Shown here piece by piece: positions 37,601 through 49,500 of a stretch of DNA of 64,000 nucleotides; the first letter of the stretch is position 1; the number at the start of each line of letters is the position of its first letter. Made by a program: the position numbers and the translations under genes. The stretch lies in NCBI GenBank assembly GCA_013397865.1, contig VZTI01004815.1:446334-510333 (forward strand), in the 5' to 3' direction. The notes beneath the pieces are model-generated. The model saw only the letters and a list, made by a program, of their open reading frames with translations. It was not told where the DNA came from and did not search any database. The stretch comes from Struthidea cinerea. Lineage: Eukaryota > Chordata > Aves > Passeriformes > Corcoracidae.

Positions 37601-40600
37601 GCGCACAGAGATCTCTTTCTGTAAAAGATGCCAAGAGCGGCCAACCAAATGATTTGGGGGAAAAAAAAAAAAAAGCCATTGTATTTCTACTAAGTCTTCA
37701 GGTTATTAATAGAATTAAATCTTTAAAGAATTGTGGAACTGATTGTAGGTCTGGGAGTAGGAAAGAGGAACACAACTCCTGTTAAGTGAAGCTTAAAAAT
37801 AGTGATATTTGAGGAATTTCTCTTATGATTTAGTAGGTGACCTAGTAAAGAGCACACCATTCATATCACAATGTGAAACCAGGAACAATGTCAGCAGCAG
37901 AGGCACCAGCGCTCACCTCAATGGCTTTCTCCGCTTGTTCTTTAGTTTCAAATTCAACAAAAGCAAAGCCCTTTGGATCACCAGTACTTTTATACCGGGG
38001 GATACTGACGTAAACTACGTTGCCACACTTCCCAAACACCCGCTCAATCCAACTGTGATTGACATTTTTGGGAAGCAGCTCCTAAAGGAGAAAAAAAAAA
38101 AAAAATTGAAGTTTGATGTCAAAACTTTGAGAGTCACTGTATCCAGGTAGTAAAAAGTGACCTGAGAACAGATCTCTAATCATTCATATACCTGTAACAA
38201 ATACATTATATATTTAATTTAGATGCTTACTTCCTCCTGTGACAGACACCAAGACCTCCCACTGTATCTTTGCAACACAAAATCTCTCAGTAAATTTAAA
38301 ACCTTGGAGCAAATACAGGACTGGCTTGTCCCAAAAGACCCTCTGCAGAGCACAAGCTATTTTTTCCTTAATTGGTGGTAATGCAGGCAGATATCACAGA
38401 AAGAATTCCAGCAGGCCGCTAAAGAGTCACTACTGTTAAAATTTTTACTAGCAGCCAATATTTTCAAGTTTAGCAGTTAGAGCTTAACTCACCAGATGAG
38501 CAGAAACTTTTAGGCAGCTTCTTGGATGACAAAACTGTCTGTTTTTACTTCTATAAAGTCCTTAATACAGCAACACATTTTAGCAGCTTGCAGACATCAT
38601 GTCGGGAGTTCAACATTTCCCCTCCTCCACCAAAGAGAAATCGTGTCACACTGATCTCTCACTAGACCCAACGGAACACTTTAAAATCCCACTCTCAAAT
38701 TCATGCCTAAACAACAACAGTGTTGGCACTACTTCATTTTTTTTTTTTTCCACAAGTTACTGCACTAAAAGGCTCTCCTTGTAGGGAAACACTTATCACA
38801 TTCAGATTTTCTTTTTACATGAGCTTTGCCAGACTCAGAAAATAATTTTGTTCTGGTTTGCCTTTAAGTTGAAAAGCCAGTTACTTCAAGTTTTAAAGAT
38901 CTTATGGGATGAGTGCAAAATAATAGTATAATAGTGAAGTCTATGTTAAAGCATATAAAAGAAGTCAGATTATTCCAGAGAAATTTAATGTACCAACACT
39001 TGGACTACTTCTACTCTCCCCAATGCCACATACCAGCTCTTCACAAAACATTTAGCCACACACTTAAGCTCTGTATAGACAATGTAGCTCATGACATGAG
39101 AATGTCTTATCCACAAATGATACGAAGTATTTCAGAGTTCTAAGCAGTCCCTGTAATCATGTTAAGAAAATATTATGTCTAGCACATTGTATTTGAAAGA
39201 AACAAAACCCAACCACCTTTCTGGGGCTTTTGTTAAGGAAGGAATCATCAGAGCAATTCAGTTCCTCCTTATCTGGATGGGCCGGCATTTTGGCCATGAT
39301 TATTGTGCATCTTTATAACAGAAAACTCGGTGATGTCTGGAAAATACTAATTCAGCTGCTAACAGCTGCAGGTACATAGCAAAAATGATACTTGGCATAA
39401 AAACCAAACAGAGACAAAGCAAATTCCACAGTGGCTTCAAATCTAGTAAAAAAAAAAATGCCTAGGGTTTAAATAAGCAACAGCTCAACCATCAGATTTT
39501 TTCCAAGCTACCACTTAAGTGGCTCAAAAATTTAACAGCTTTTTCACTCTAACACAGCTGAAATACCATGGCAAAATGCAGACTTATCCCATCAGCACAA
39601 GCTATTTTCATTTAAATTAAGCAGTCATTCCAGTATCAAGGTAGCCACAGGACAGTGTGCTATCAGGAGGACTGTTAAAATTTTTTAGGTATATTCTGCC
39701 TTTAAAAGAATGGTGTTTGTGTGTACAAAACCAGAGGCACTTGCAGTAACAGATCTTATTAACAGATAATGCTGTTTAAAGTACCCTGATAAAACTTGGG
39801 GACACAGCTAGATCCTGTTGGATTAAACTAATTTAGTTGTTATTAGAAAGCTTTAACTACATTAACGTAATTAGTAAATATTTCTTAATACCACTGGTGC
39901 TCCTCTAATGGCATTAAAAAAGCCCGGTGAACACAGCAACAGCTCAATGAAATTTCACCTTTTCAGCCTGGGAAGCAGCACTTTGCTCAGCATTTAAAAC
40001 AATTTAAGCTGGCACAAGAAATCCGTGCACCAAACTAAGCCCTTTTTTGCCACAGTCACTCTCAGCTCTTGCTCACCTGCCTTTGCTTTATTATTTTTTT
40101 TGCTGCACAATCAGCAGCAGCCAACAAAAATCCTTATGCACAAATGGAGTTTCTATAGTTAGGAACAAACAAGCAGGGAGAAGGACAAGTCCAGCCTTAC
40201 CACATAGACAGTCCGACTGTCCACATCCTTTGGGCGCTCACCCAGAGGCTGGCGTCTCCTGATCCTGGTTCCTTCCAAGTCCAACTAAAAGTAGGGAGAA
40301 ATAAGCGTTTTCCATGAGATTACTGCTTACTTCAGCACCTCTATCACTACTTTTCCAGCGCCAGCAAATACAGAAAGGTGAGATGTTAAATACCTCTACA
40401 ACAGATGAACTTTTAACTGCCCGAGCGATCAGCTTCCCGTCAGTAGTCAATTTTTTCATTTTGTTGAAAGAAACAAGAAGTGATATGTCAACATCTAGGG
40501 GGGAAAAAAAGCGTAATTATGAAATCAGGAGATGTCTTCTATTCCACTAGTTTTCTTGTGAAACAAACTGCAAGTTCTAAGTGCAGTATTTAACCAAGGA

Positions 40601-41732
40601 TTCACAGAAAATGTTTACCATCAAAATTCATGTTTCAAGTACACATAAATTTAATTTTCTTTTGTGCTAACCTTTATCAAAGGAATTTTGTTCTTTTACC
40701 TCCCCACTGATAACTGTTGTCTTTGAAGAGAAAGAGACGCCCCCCCCTTTCTGATGTAGTTTTACAGCACAAAAACAATTTGCATTGAAAACATGCCTCT
40801 CCTTCAAGTACTCAATTGAGTATTTAACCCAGTGCTGCCAACACAAAGAGCCCCTGCTTGCACTTGAGTTGCAACGAGTCATGCCTCTAAAACCTTGACA
40901 GAAAATTATGTGGCACTAGTCTTAATAAACATCTAGACATTTCTAGTATCTCTAGAAAATGTAGGGTAAATTTTACTTAGTTATTATTTTATTAATTATT
41001 TAAGGGGACCCTTAGAAAAATCCAAACAACCACATTAAAAACCGTCTGAAGAGACTCACAGTAACCCTACATGCAAATGCACAGTTTCTTATCAAACTTT
41101 TAGAGAAAACATGAAAAAAGTACCTATGCCTAACAACAAATTAATTGAAATTTCTGCATGTATCTACCCTGCAAAAAAAGTACAGTAACTCTGAGGGCAA
41201 AATGACTCTTGTTTCATGGCTTGTTCTTGAAATTATACAAAAATGGAAAAAGAAAACCAGGTCTCCTAAAGAGTGATTTCTACCCTGGCAGATGTCTTTA
41301 ACTTAGGGCTGATATGACAGGAGAAGAGAAAGAGCAAATAAAATTTTTAGAATCTAATACTAGTCCTGCCTCCTGAGCTGCTGATGCTGATTTGCAGCAT
41401 GGAACTCCTGCCTTTCCCAGGAGAAGACATGCACCTCAAAATAACCTGTCACTGTTACCAGCAATACAGGGAAGAACAAAGTGAAGCTGAACTGTTTGCT
41501 GAAATACACTGAATATAAACTTACACCCATCTCTGGACTTCTCTATTTGTTCTCGGAGGAATCTGTCTTTGTGGAGATTAACATCACCAAACCAGAAATC
41601 CACTTGCTTGGCTATATCTGCCAGCACCTGTTTAACTCTTGACCTCTTCTTCTTTTCTCTTTCCTTTTTCTGCTCAGTGCTTTCTTCTTCCATGGCTTTG
41701 TCTCTTGCCGTTTCAGTCTCCATTCCTGTCAT
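22606..41732 (-). CDS. LARP7: LARP7, La-related protein 7 (7SK snRNP), 12 coding exons
   Basis: LARP7 binds the 3' end of 7SK RNA and holds the snRNP that sequesters P-TEFb in the nucleus. Coding exons in transcript order: 41732-41525, 40494-40394, 40284-40201, 38081-37917, 37412-37304, 36672-36295, 35715-35598, 33157-33009, 32163-32045, 29569-29410, 27369-27278, 22686-22606. They join in frame to 587 codons plus TAA (human about 582). The La module is in the first two exons (residues ~25-105; VDFWFGDVNLHKDRFLREQI visible). RRM1 follows (~125-190; KGFAFVEF), then a linker with eight consecutive lysines. The xRRM (~450-555) keeps YVDMLEGDTE at 488-497, and the C-terminus is basic. Start: exon 2 has two in-frame Met codons, 41732 and 41723; the second aligns with the human start. 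A 5' UTR exon lies near 45.2-45.3 kb. The intron 33158-35597 hosts the miR-302/367 cluster on the opposite strand. Confidence 0.97.
22966..23930. repeat. ~1 kb A+C-rich degenerate tandem repeat in the last LARP7 intron
   Basis: The plus strand is almost entirely A and C, with short motifs such as ACACAGAAACCACAAAAC recurring in degraded form; G occurs mostly in CAGAA and T is rare. No regular period is kept, so it looks like an old, decayed minisatellite or simple repeat. The bias removes stop codons on both strands and gives long chance open frames. It lies in the intron 22687-27277; the rest of that intron shows no other feature I can name. Confidence 0.85.
33994..34144 (+). promoter_or_regulatory. 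Candidate promoter of the miR-302/367 primary transcript
   Basis: A TATAAATA box lies at 34059-34066, about 235 bp upstream of the first hairpin and on the same strand. A SOX-like AACAAAAG occurs at 33994-34001 and an octamer-like ATTTGCAA, one base off ATTTGCAT, at 34137-34144. A start near 34090 would be expected. The mammalian cluster is known to be driven by OCT4, SOX2 and NANOG from a promoter close upstream; the assignment here is by motif and position only. Confidence 0.45.
34291..34366 (+). ncRNA. MIR302B: mir-302b hairpin
   Basis: The 3p arm at 34338-34360 starts TAAGTGCTTCCATG and ends TTTTAGTAG, identical to human miR-302b-3p. The 5p arm at 34300-34321 starts ACTTTAACATGG and differs from human by A to G at position 14 (GGAGGTGC). 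The arms pair around a loop at about 34322-34337. The seed AAGUGCU is that of the ESC-specific miR-302/372 family. Confidence 0.97.
34529..34601 (+). ncRNA. MIR302C: mir-302c hairpin
   Basis: The 3p arm at 34571-34593 carries the family core TAAGTGCTTCCATG and ends TTTCAGTGG, diagnostic for 302c. The 5p arm at 34539-34560 starts TTTAACATGG and ends GTACCTGCTG, also characteristic of 302c. It lies about 230 bp downstream of 302b. Confidence 0.96.
34692..34771 (+). ncRNA. MIR302A: mir-302a hairpin
   Basis: The 5p arm at 34701-34723 starts ACTTAAATGTGGATG and ends CTTGCT, which is the distinctive 302a passenger arm. The 3p arm at 34738-34760 has the family core and ends TTTTAGTGG, where human has TTTTGGTGA, so it differs from human outside the seed. 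Confidence 0.95.
34861..34941 (+). ncRNA. MIR302D: mir-302d hairpin
   Basis: The 5p arm at 34871-34892 starts ACTTTAACATGGAGG and ends ACTTGC, as in 302d. The 3p arm at 34908-34930 has the family core and ends TTTTAGTTG, where human ends TTTGAGTGT. Seed and position (between 302a and 367) support the call; the 3' half of the mature arm is lineage-specific. Confidence 0.94.
35036..35110 (+). ncRNA. MIR367: mir-367 hairpin
   Basis: The 3p arm at 35081-35102, AATTGCACTTTAGCAATG and four more bases, is identical to human miR-367-3p with seed AUUGCAC of the miR-25/92 family. The 5p arm at 35043-35064 (ACTGTTGCTAATATGCAA...) is also conserved. The loop (TGTTGTATAAAAATT) differs slightly from human. 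It closes the cluster. Confidence 0.97.
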
Positions 41733-42427
41733 TCTGTCAAATGAGAGGTAAATATAATCTTGAAAAAAACAAAAGTCTTATTTCAAGGAGTAAATGTTCT
41801 TGTTCAATCTTTTGCCCTGTTACCAGAAAAGCAAATTACTTGCTAAAAGGAGTCCACAACAACTAAAGCTGAAAAGCAGGTAATTTCCCTCCTCATAAAC
41901 TTGTTTTTCTAAGAATTGAAAAGACACATCATTTTTTCTCCACTCCCCCTAACTCCCAGTACAAACCATTAGAAAGATCACACAACAAACCCAGGAGCCC
42001 TACACACTTCAGAAACTAACCTTGATCATGGCACATCTGGCAATAGTAAGGTTTGTTTTTAAAAAATTGTCTTTATTATGTCAAAAATGCAAACCACTCA
42101 CTCCGTCAATCTGCCAAGGCCCTGCCCAAGAGCAGTAATTCAGTAAAGGGTCTCAGATTTTAATGGCAAACCAAGGTCTGTCAGAACTCCAGAATCAGGC
42201 CCCTGAAAAATAAACACTAACTAGAAGCAAGTGACTTAATATACAGATTCATCTTGAAAAATAGAAAACCTTTTTAATGCATTAATCCATCTCTTTTGTT
42301 CACATTTCAATTCACTGCAGCTGAAAACTGCCAGTCACCACTTCAGTACCTCATTTCACTCAGGCAAAACAAAGCAACGCTGCCAGAAGCAGACAGCTTT
42401 TGGAAAATTAAATTAACACAAAAATTA

Positions 42428-42455
42428 AAGTAATTAATGTCGCAATCACCATATG
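42428..42455 (+). repeat. 28-nt AT-rich element, copy 1 of 2
   Basis: It matches the segment at 43096-43123 at 25 of 28 positions; both begin AAGTAATTAATGT and end CATATG. Both copies lie in the LARP7 5' UTR intron (41734-45208). The TAATTA core is a homeodomain-type motif. Confidence 0.7.
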
Positions 42456-43095
42456 AAAGAATTCTCAGCTCTCTGCCAAGGCAGCAGAGAGGGAAACGTG
42501 AGCTCAGCCATCAGAGAGGAAGCCCACCTCTACAACAGGATGGCGGGAAATGGAAATGGTCCCCAAATTATTGTGCAAATCAGGCTTCCTCAGCCGGAGA
42601 TCAGTTTCTCCCCCGCTGTGAGCTGACGACTCAAGATAGTGAAAGGTCAGCAGTTACCTTGGAAAGATAAGCCAGGTAAAACTGCTCAGCAAGTTCAAGC
42701 TCCACTCAAGCCCTTCAGCAAGTTTTTTGTATTAATAACCAGCAGACAATACACTGCTTAGCTGAGGGCTACACGGCGGTGCATTATAAACGTAAAACGT
42801 CATTATGGGATATTTGTAGTGGCTGAACAGCATTAAGGGACCACACAGACATATTAGTGTGGCTCACGGACAGCACGGCTTTGTTTTAAGGAGCATTTTA
42901 AGTCACTCAGCTCTGGGACTTCCTTCCCAGAAGAGGGGTTCTCATTCAAGCTAGAAGAAAAACAGCTGCAAGCTGCATTCCGGGCCTCCCCCTCACTTTG
43001 TGCGTTAGAAATGAAGCTTTGAGAAAATTACTTTGTACTTCAAGCTTCTCCAGAGTCAGAGCAAAGATCAACTATTAATATGTACACGAAAATCC

Positions 43096-43123
43096 AAGTA
43101 ATTAATGTTGCAATCTTCATATG
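43096..43123 (+). repeat. 28-nt AT-rich element, copy 2 of 2
   Basis: Second copy of the element at 42428-42455, same orientation, about 670 bp away, with three mismatches. The flanks do not align convincingly by eye, so this is either the remnant of an old duplication or two related binding sites. Confidence 0.7.
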
Positions 43124-44147
43124 CCCGGGTGTAAGACAGTCTGTATTCTTCACATGTCAACTCTCACACTGCCAGCACGACTCTGATAAACAATTAAAAT
43201 CAGAGCAAAGCAAAAGCAGGCTCAAAACTTCACAGTGATAAAGCAAAAGATCTCCTTAAAAGAAATAAAATCGTAGTGCCTCTGTGTGCCAGAGTGAAAC
43301 CAGAAGAAGGAGGGATAATTAAACATGGGGAAGGAACTTTAGGGAAGCAACGATAATGTAAATCAAAATAACACAGCTCCACATCCATCTATAGAAACTT
43401 ATCTAGGCTCGATAAAAATAAAAGGTGTCCCTGTTAACCCATATCCAACCCCAATTTCTATTATTATCAACATCTAGAAAACATAATAAAATTCAACAGT
43501 AATTCAAGGTCTTGAAAAACCAGGGTGCAGATATAAAATACACTTTATTCTTTTAAGCACTGATGCAAATGTTTGTTTCCTTGGGGCATTTTAAAAAGTA
43601 AAATGGAGTAACGGGATGAGGGAGAAAAAAGAAGAATTGAAAATACTTCATATACTATGAAAATGTTTCTGTATAGTCAGTGGCACCCCTAGGCAGGTAC
43701 TGCAGAATAAATGCAAGTAATCAGCAAACCCGAAACTACTTAAAAAGACACATCCTGTAACAGTTTTACACCAATACAGACACAGGCAGAGCTGCCTCAG
43801 TGAAGTTCCTGCCCTGCCCTGAAACTTCCCTCTATGCTAAGTGAGCTAACAAGGGACAGGAGTTAATAGATGGGGGCCAGCACAAATTTCTTAACCCAAA
43901 ACCAGAGAACCTTCTTCTTTTCCCCTCCCATTATAAGCAATGGAACAAATACACCATTTTAAACGCAGTTGTAAGGCATTTAACATATTTCATGAAACTA
44001 GTGTGCCCACAAACAGAAAAAGCTTTGCTTCCGCTTGACAGTGATGAGTGTTAAGGCTGTTCGCACACACAGGGAGACAGATCCCCGTGTGTAGTTGTGC
44101 CCTTCCCTCTGTCACCTCAGGAGGTGCAAAGTGGATTTATTTGTGTT

Positions 44148-44261
44148 CAGGATTGGACATGGGACTTAGTGCCATGGTCTGGTTGACAAGGTGCTGATCG
44201 GTCAAAGGTTGGACTCGATCTCAGAGGTCTTTTCCAACATAAGCGATTCTGTGGTTATAAT
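44148..44261 (+). repeat. CR1-type 3' tail fragment
   Basis: The end of this segment reads GGTTGGACTCGAT, then AGAGGTCTTTTCCAACATAA and GATTCTGTGG, the typical 3' end shared by avian CR1 LINEs and CR1-mobilised SINEs. The 5' part (TTAGTGCCATGGTCTGGTTGAC) is the form often seen in passerine genomes. It is truncated and inactive, inside the LARP7 5' UTR intron. Confidence 0.75.
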
Positions 44262-45208
44262 TAAAATATATGCCAGCACCAGACTCTGATTTAGGTGAAT
44301 TTGCCTGTATGACACCAAAAGGGCAGGCCAGCTCCTTTACCTCACCATATCTCACCCTCAAGTAACACAGCTGAATTTTATGACCTGAGAACTATTTTCT
44401 GGTTCTTCCCTGTTGGGAAAACCAGGTGATTAAAGAACTGAACAAGCAGCAGAGCTGCTGGAGGGAAGCAGCAGGAATAAGTACTTGGAAGCAGAGTGCA
44501 GGTGGTTACAAAAGCCAAGCGCTCTGCTGCCCTGGTAGCTGCTGCACTAGACCAACAACACTGAAAAACTGTAGAACCTCACCTTATTTACCTTGCAGCC
44601 TCTAAGGGGCAGACCACAATGTGACATACGCTTTTCTAGCTCTGATTAATCTTGGGAAGCCTGACCACCATACGTTTACCACTACACAGATACTGACCAC
44701 TGCAGGTACTGCTGCTGTAGCGATTCGCAGATCTTACAGACAGAACATAAAAAAAACAAGCAGAGACTAGCCCAGAGTCTGTAGTTCCACACAGGCCCCC
44801 TCAGCACGAGTCCCTCGGCCCCAACACGAGGCGTCAAGGCATGACCCCACGCAGAAGAGTCACCTGTGCATCACTTGCGGGCAAAGCCACCTCAGCGCCC
44901 CGGGGCGGTGACGAGCCCTCAGGAAGGCGCCACACGCCTCGGGAGCAGCGGGCTCCGGGGGAGGAGGATGCCCGGGGCGGGCAAAGGACGGGCAGAAGTT
45001 ACATTGTGCTGCCGGCGGGGAGCGATGACCTGAGGGGACCGACGCACCCCCCCCGCCCCGGCCGTGAGGGGAGCGCGCGGGGGGGGTGAGGGGGGAAGCT
45101 GCGCGCGGGCGGCGGGAAAGCCGCGGAGGGGGCGACAGCGCCCCCTGTCTGCGCCGCCACCGCCGCCGCTGCAACCGGCAAACCCATAGCCCCTCCCCGG
45201 CCACTGAC

Positions 45209-45315
45209 CTGCCGCCGCCGCGGCGACACCGGTTCGGCTCCGCCCGGCCCGTCCGCGGCTCCGGCTCTACCACCGTCCTCGTCAATCCCGGCGCGACACG
45301 CTGCCCGCTCCCCCC
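45209..45315 (-). other. LARP7: LARP7 5' UTR exon 1 (upper limit approximate)
   Basis: The minus strand shows a splice donor CAG|GTCAGTGG with the exon ending at 45209. The first coding exon starts behind an acceptor TTTGACAG at 41733, so the intron is 41734-45208. The transcription start is not visible and is placed loosely within the CpG island. Confidence 0.6.
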
Positions 45316-45319
45316 CTTT

Positions 45320-45470
45320 TCCAAGAGGGGAAAAAAGAAAAGCCCCGCGGCGGCGCCCGCGCGTGCGCGGCGGCGTCGGGGGCGCGCCCGACTTTGGGCG
45401 CACGTGACTTCCTCCTCGCCGGGCGTCGCGGCGCCGTGACGTCACGCGGGGCGCTGCGGCGGGAAGTTCG
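45320..45470. promoter_or_regulatory. Bidirectional CpG-island promoter of LARP7 (-) and ZGRF1 (+)
   Basis: Only about 320 bp separate the first splice donors of the two divergent genes (45209 on minus, 45533 on plus). Between them lie a perfect palindromic NRF1-type site CGCGCGTGCGCG at 45358-45369, an E-box CACGTGAC at 45401-45408, a full CRE TGACGTCA at 45437-45444 and an E2F-like GGCGGGAA at 45458-45465. There is no TATA box. The CpG-rich zone extends from about 44.85 to 45.75 kb. LARP7 and ZGRF1 are also divergent neighbours in human. Confidence 0.85.
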
Positions 45471-45533
45471 GAAAGGCGGCGGCTGTCACCCCGGTCCCGG
45501 TCCCGATCCTGATCCCGGTCCCGGAGCCGCTGG
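45466..45533 (+). other. ZGRF1: ZGRF1 5' UTR exon 1 (start approximate)
   Basis: A donor TGG|GTAGGATC follows 45533, and the next exon begins at 46435 behind TTCCTTCACAG. The exon contains short CCCGGT-type tandem steps at 45490-45525. Its start is inferred from the promoter motifs just upstream. Confidence 0.5.
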
Positions 45534-46529
45534 GTAGGATCGGGGTGTTCGCCCGGCCTCCCGGGAGTGGCGGGGGGTTGCGGTCGCGGTCCCTCGGAGC
45601 ATCCCCCTGGGAGGCGGCGCTGGCGCTGAAGGGAGGAGTGCTGGTGGATGGAAGGCTGGGAAAGGGCTGTGTGGAGGCAGCGGGTTTGACAGCGGCGTGT
45701 CCGTGTGTTCGGCGCGTCCCAGTGCCCGTGGCATTCCCTCGGGACTCATCCTAAGGGTTCGCATTGATCCAGCTGCTCTAATAACTTGAGGAATAACTGT
45801 GTCCTAAAAGGGGTGTCCTTTTCCAGGGATTTTCACCTTATGAAGCACCCAAGGAGGTGGCAGCCATAAGAAACAGCGCGAATCTTTCCCCTTTTCGTCG
45901 TATAAACTGTTTCTCACTAATCCAAAGAGTACATAGAATTTTATTTTAAAATGTATTGCGGTCTAACTTTAAATATGGAAAGAGGTTTGGCTTCACGGGG
46001 AGCTGGTTTGGAGAGTCAGTTATTTTTTGCATGAGTTAAACATGCATGACCAACTCCACACCTGTGACAAAATCATTCTGGTGACGGCTTCTCTGGGTTT
46101 CTTTTTTGTTGTTTTTTTTTGTTTGTTTGTTTGGGTGGTTTTTTTTCTGCAAGTAAACTTTTGGGTTTTTAATTCAGGTAATTCTGAATAAGAGTATTCA
46201 GAGTTGCCAGCCATTCATTTGAGCGAATGAATTTGCGTAAAAGCTAGAAAATATCTTGACATCTATAAAAAAAAAATTTTTTTTTAACCAGCGGTCTGTT
46301 AGATTGGTTTTGAGGTTTCTCTTTAAAATGCCCACAGCAGCTCTACCCCACTGGTTTGATACTGTCTTGCATCTAACTCTTTTCTTCTGAGGGGAAAAGA
46401 GAAATAATTTTTTGTCCACACCTTTCCTTCACAGTTCTGGTGCATCCTGAGCGTTTCCCTGTCTCTCAGGCTGTGGGAAGATGTGGATATCTGTGAAATA
46501 AAGTGTTGGATGACTGTGTTGCCAAAGCG

Positions 46530-49500
46530 ATGGCCTCTCAAGAATTTACTGTGAGTGATTTTTAACGCTCTGTACAATTAAGTAGGAATAACTTTAAAGA
46601 CTGGAGCTGCTGAAGTATTTGAACATTTTCTTACTTGTTATTTTTTCAACATTTTACCTATTTAAAACAGGTATTATACACTCACCAGAAGATGAAAAAA
46701 TCCAAAACGTGGCAAGATGGAATTCTGAGGGTTAGAACTGGCAGAAATCAGGTGAAAATTCAGACTTAACACTGTTGGATTTAATATCATCTGCTACTGC
46801 TGGACTGCCAGTGGCAGTCTAGTTGATTTGTGAAATAACTGGTTATTTAAAATCTTATTTTTATATTGCAGGCTACCTTGTTTGATGATAAAGGACAATG
46901 TCTGGAGAGTATTTTTATAAAATCTCAGGTATATTTGGTTTGGAGTTGTTATTTTTATATCTGATGGTAGTTTGTCTTTCAGGCAGCATTTCAAACGATT
47001 GGTAGCTAAAATAGTAATTTTTCTTGTTGGTATAAAACTGCTACAGTGCAAATAATGGAAAGGGAAAACAGCTTCTATTTATTGATAAACCTTACTGTGT
47101 GTGCAGAAGGTTTCATGGAATTTTTCTTCCTTTGGGGTAAAAACAGTGATATATGAAATAATCATTGAAGCTAAGTGCTAATGCTTTTTAGAATATATAT
47201 ATATATATATATAAGTAAAAGTATTATATGGCATCTGTGATAGAGTAGGTGTTAAGTACCTGAATTTTTTACATGTAAGCACTTCAAAGACTACATTNNN
47301 NNNNNNNNNNNNNNNNNNNNNNNNNNNNNNNNNNNNNNNNNNNNNNNNNNNNNNNTATATATTATTGTTTCTTATATAGCACTATTATGTACATACTGCT
47401 GCTCTCTCCTTTCCAGGTGACTCCTGGAGATGATTTAGAAAGTGAGCGATATTTAATCACAGTCGAAGCAGTCAAAGTGAATGAAAAGCCTTCTGAAGAT
47501 CAGCCAAGGAAAGCAGAAACTCCAGCAGTGGATAGAAATGGTGTAAAACCCGGTCTTCCGCCCCCAAGACATCTCCCTGTTGGCTTGAAAAGGAAGTTTA
47601 CGGTGTGTTTTTGTTCCAAGTTTTTATGTCTCGTATTTACATGTGTTTTAAAACACAAGGGACACATAGTCTCATGAATGGTAAATATATACATTATTTC
47701 TTCCTGCTCTTTTTTTTTTTTTTCCCCCTGAGCTGTAATCCAGAATGTGTTCCCTGTAGGTGTTTTTTCCACACTTAGGAAATTTGGATTAGCAGGATTG
47801 CTGTTGCTGAGCCTGCAGTAAAAATCACAAGGGCTGGAAGTGGTTTCTATGCACCTGATGTGGATTTGATCAGAATATATTTTCAGGCCATTTGATCAGA
47901 ATATAGTTTGTGGAGTGTGCCCCATTTTCAACGTTTGATTACAAAACGCGGATTAATTAAAAATTTCTCTCCTAGGGGTTCCAAGGGCCACGCCAAGTTG
48001 AGAAGAAAATACCAGCCGTGGAAGATGAAGAAAAACCAACAGTGTTGCCTTTATCTAAGCAGTGCCAAGGGAGTTTTCCATCCCAGTTTTATATCAGCTC
48101 TCCATTATTTTCTACGATTCGCAAGAAGGATGCAGAAACAAATCCCTCTGCAGGCTTTCAGGAAGAGGGATGTAGGGACAATGGCAGAGAACACATGTCT
48201 GTGTCCTCACTGCTTTCAGCTCCGTTTACTGACAGCTGTGAGGAGACAGAGAAGCAAAACTCTGATCAGTTTGTTGTGAAGCCAGAACCTCCTCTCCTGA
48301 CTGGGCACACTGGTCCCAGGGCAGTGTCCCACCACATCAGGAGCACAGCACAGATAATTGCTCTTCTCAAGTCTAAGCCAGCACAAGGACACAGAGAGCA
48401 AACATCTGGAGTCACAGGTTGTCTTTCCACGTTTCAGGCAGCAGAAAATGCAGATTTATATGACAAAAAAAGCCCCGTCCTAGCAGCTTTTTCAGGCAAC
48501 CCTGCCAAAGGACTTATTCCCGATACTCAGCGCCTGCCTTTTGTGCAGGGAACTGGAAGTGATAAAAAGGACTGGAATGCTGAAATGCTTCCAAATTCAG
48601 CTGAACAACCTGGTGCTGAAGAAGTCACAGGACAGAGACAAGACAAAAAGGTAAATAATTTAAGTCAAGGTTTACAAGATCACTGTGACACAGATAGTTG
48701 CTTCCTACCTGAGTCCACCCTAAGTAGAATGAGTGACAGTCAGTTTGTCCCATCCTCAGGTGACATTTCACGTTCAGCAAGTCCAACTACCTTTGAAAAC
48801 AATCCCTTTGGATACAGGGAGCAGCATTCAGGGACTGACAAGCTTAGAGAGAGTTTATCTGTAGAGATGCAGAGTGAGCTTCATCCAAGACCAAATTCAG
48901 AGGGAGCGTCTAGTGACCCGGAGCTCTCTGGGGATGTGACATTGACTGGAATTGTGAAGGAGGAGTTCAGTTTGCATGGCAAAGACTGTAGTTCCGATGA
49001 GGAACTGATGGAGGTTAACTTTAGCCTAATGGAGACTTTTGATTTTAATGACACAGACAATGAAGATGTGTGTGAAAGAGAACTGAAGGAGCTCACTGAG
49101 GGAGACACGCATTCACAGAGCCCAGGTTGCCTACAGGGAGAAGATGTAGCACAGGATGCTGCCTCAAGGCCTCATTCTTGCTGTGAAGTAGAGACACACA
49201 GCAAAAATGAAGTCAAATGTTCAAATTTTGATGGAGATGGGGGCACACCACCCCAACTTTGTGACAATGATGCCAGGAGAACTGCAGAAGACTCTGCAAA
49301 CCAGACCAGAACTGAAGTGGAACTTTTAAGTGATGGACACAACATAAAAGAGATCAATGAGAGTCAATCAAGTTTTGAAGCCACAGACAATGAAGAGGAT
49401 CTGGATGGTTGTGCAGCACTCACCATTAATGGCACATTGTGGATAAGAAACCAGCACTCTGATCTCTTGCCTGGTGACACCAACGTTAATGAATGTCACC

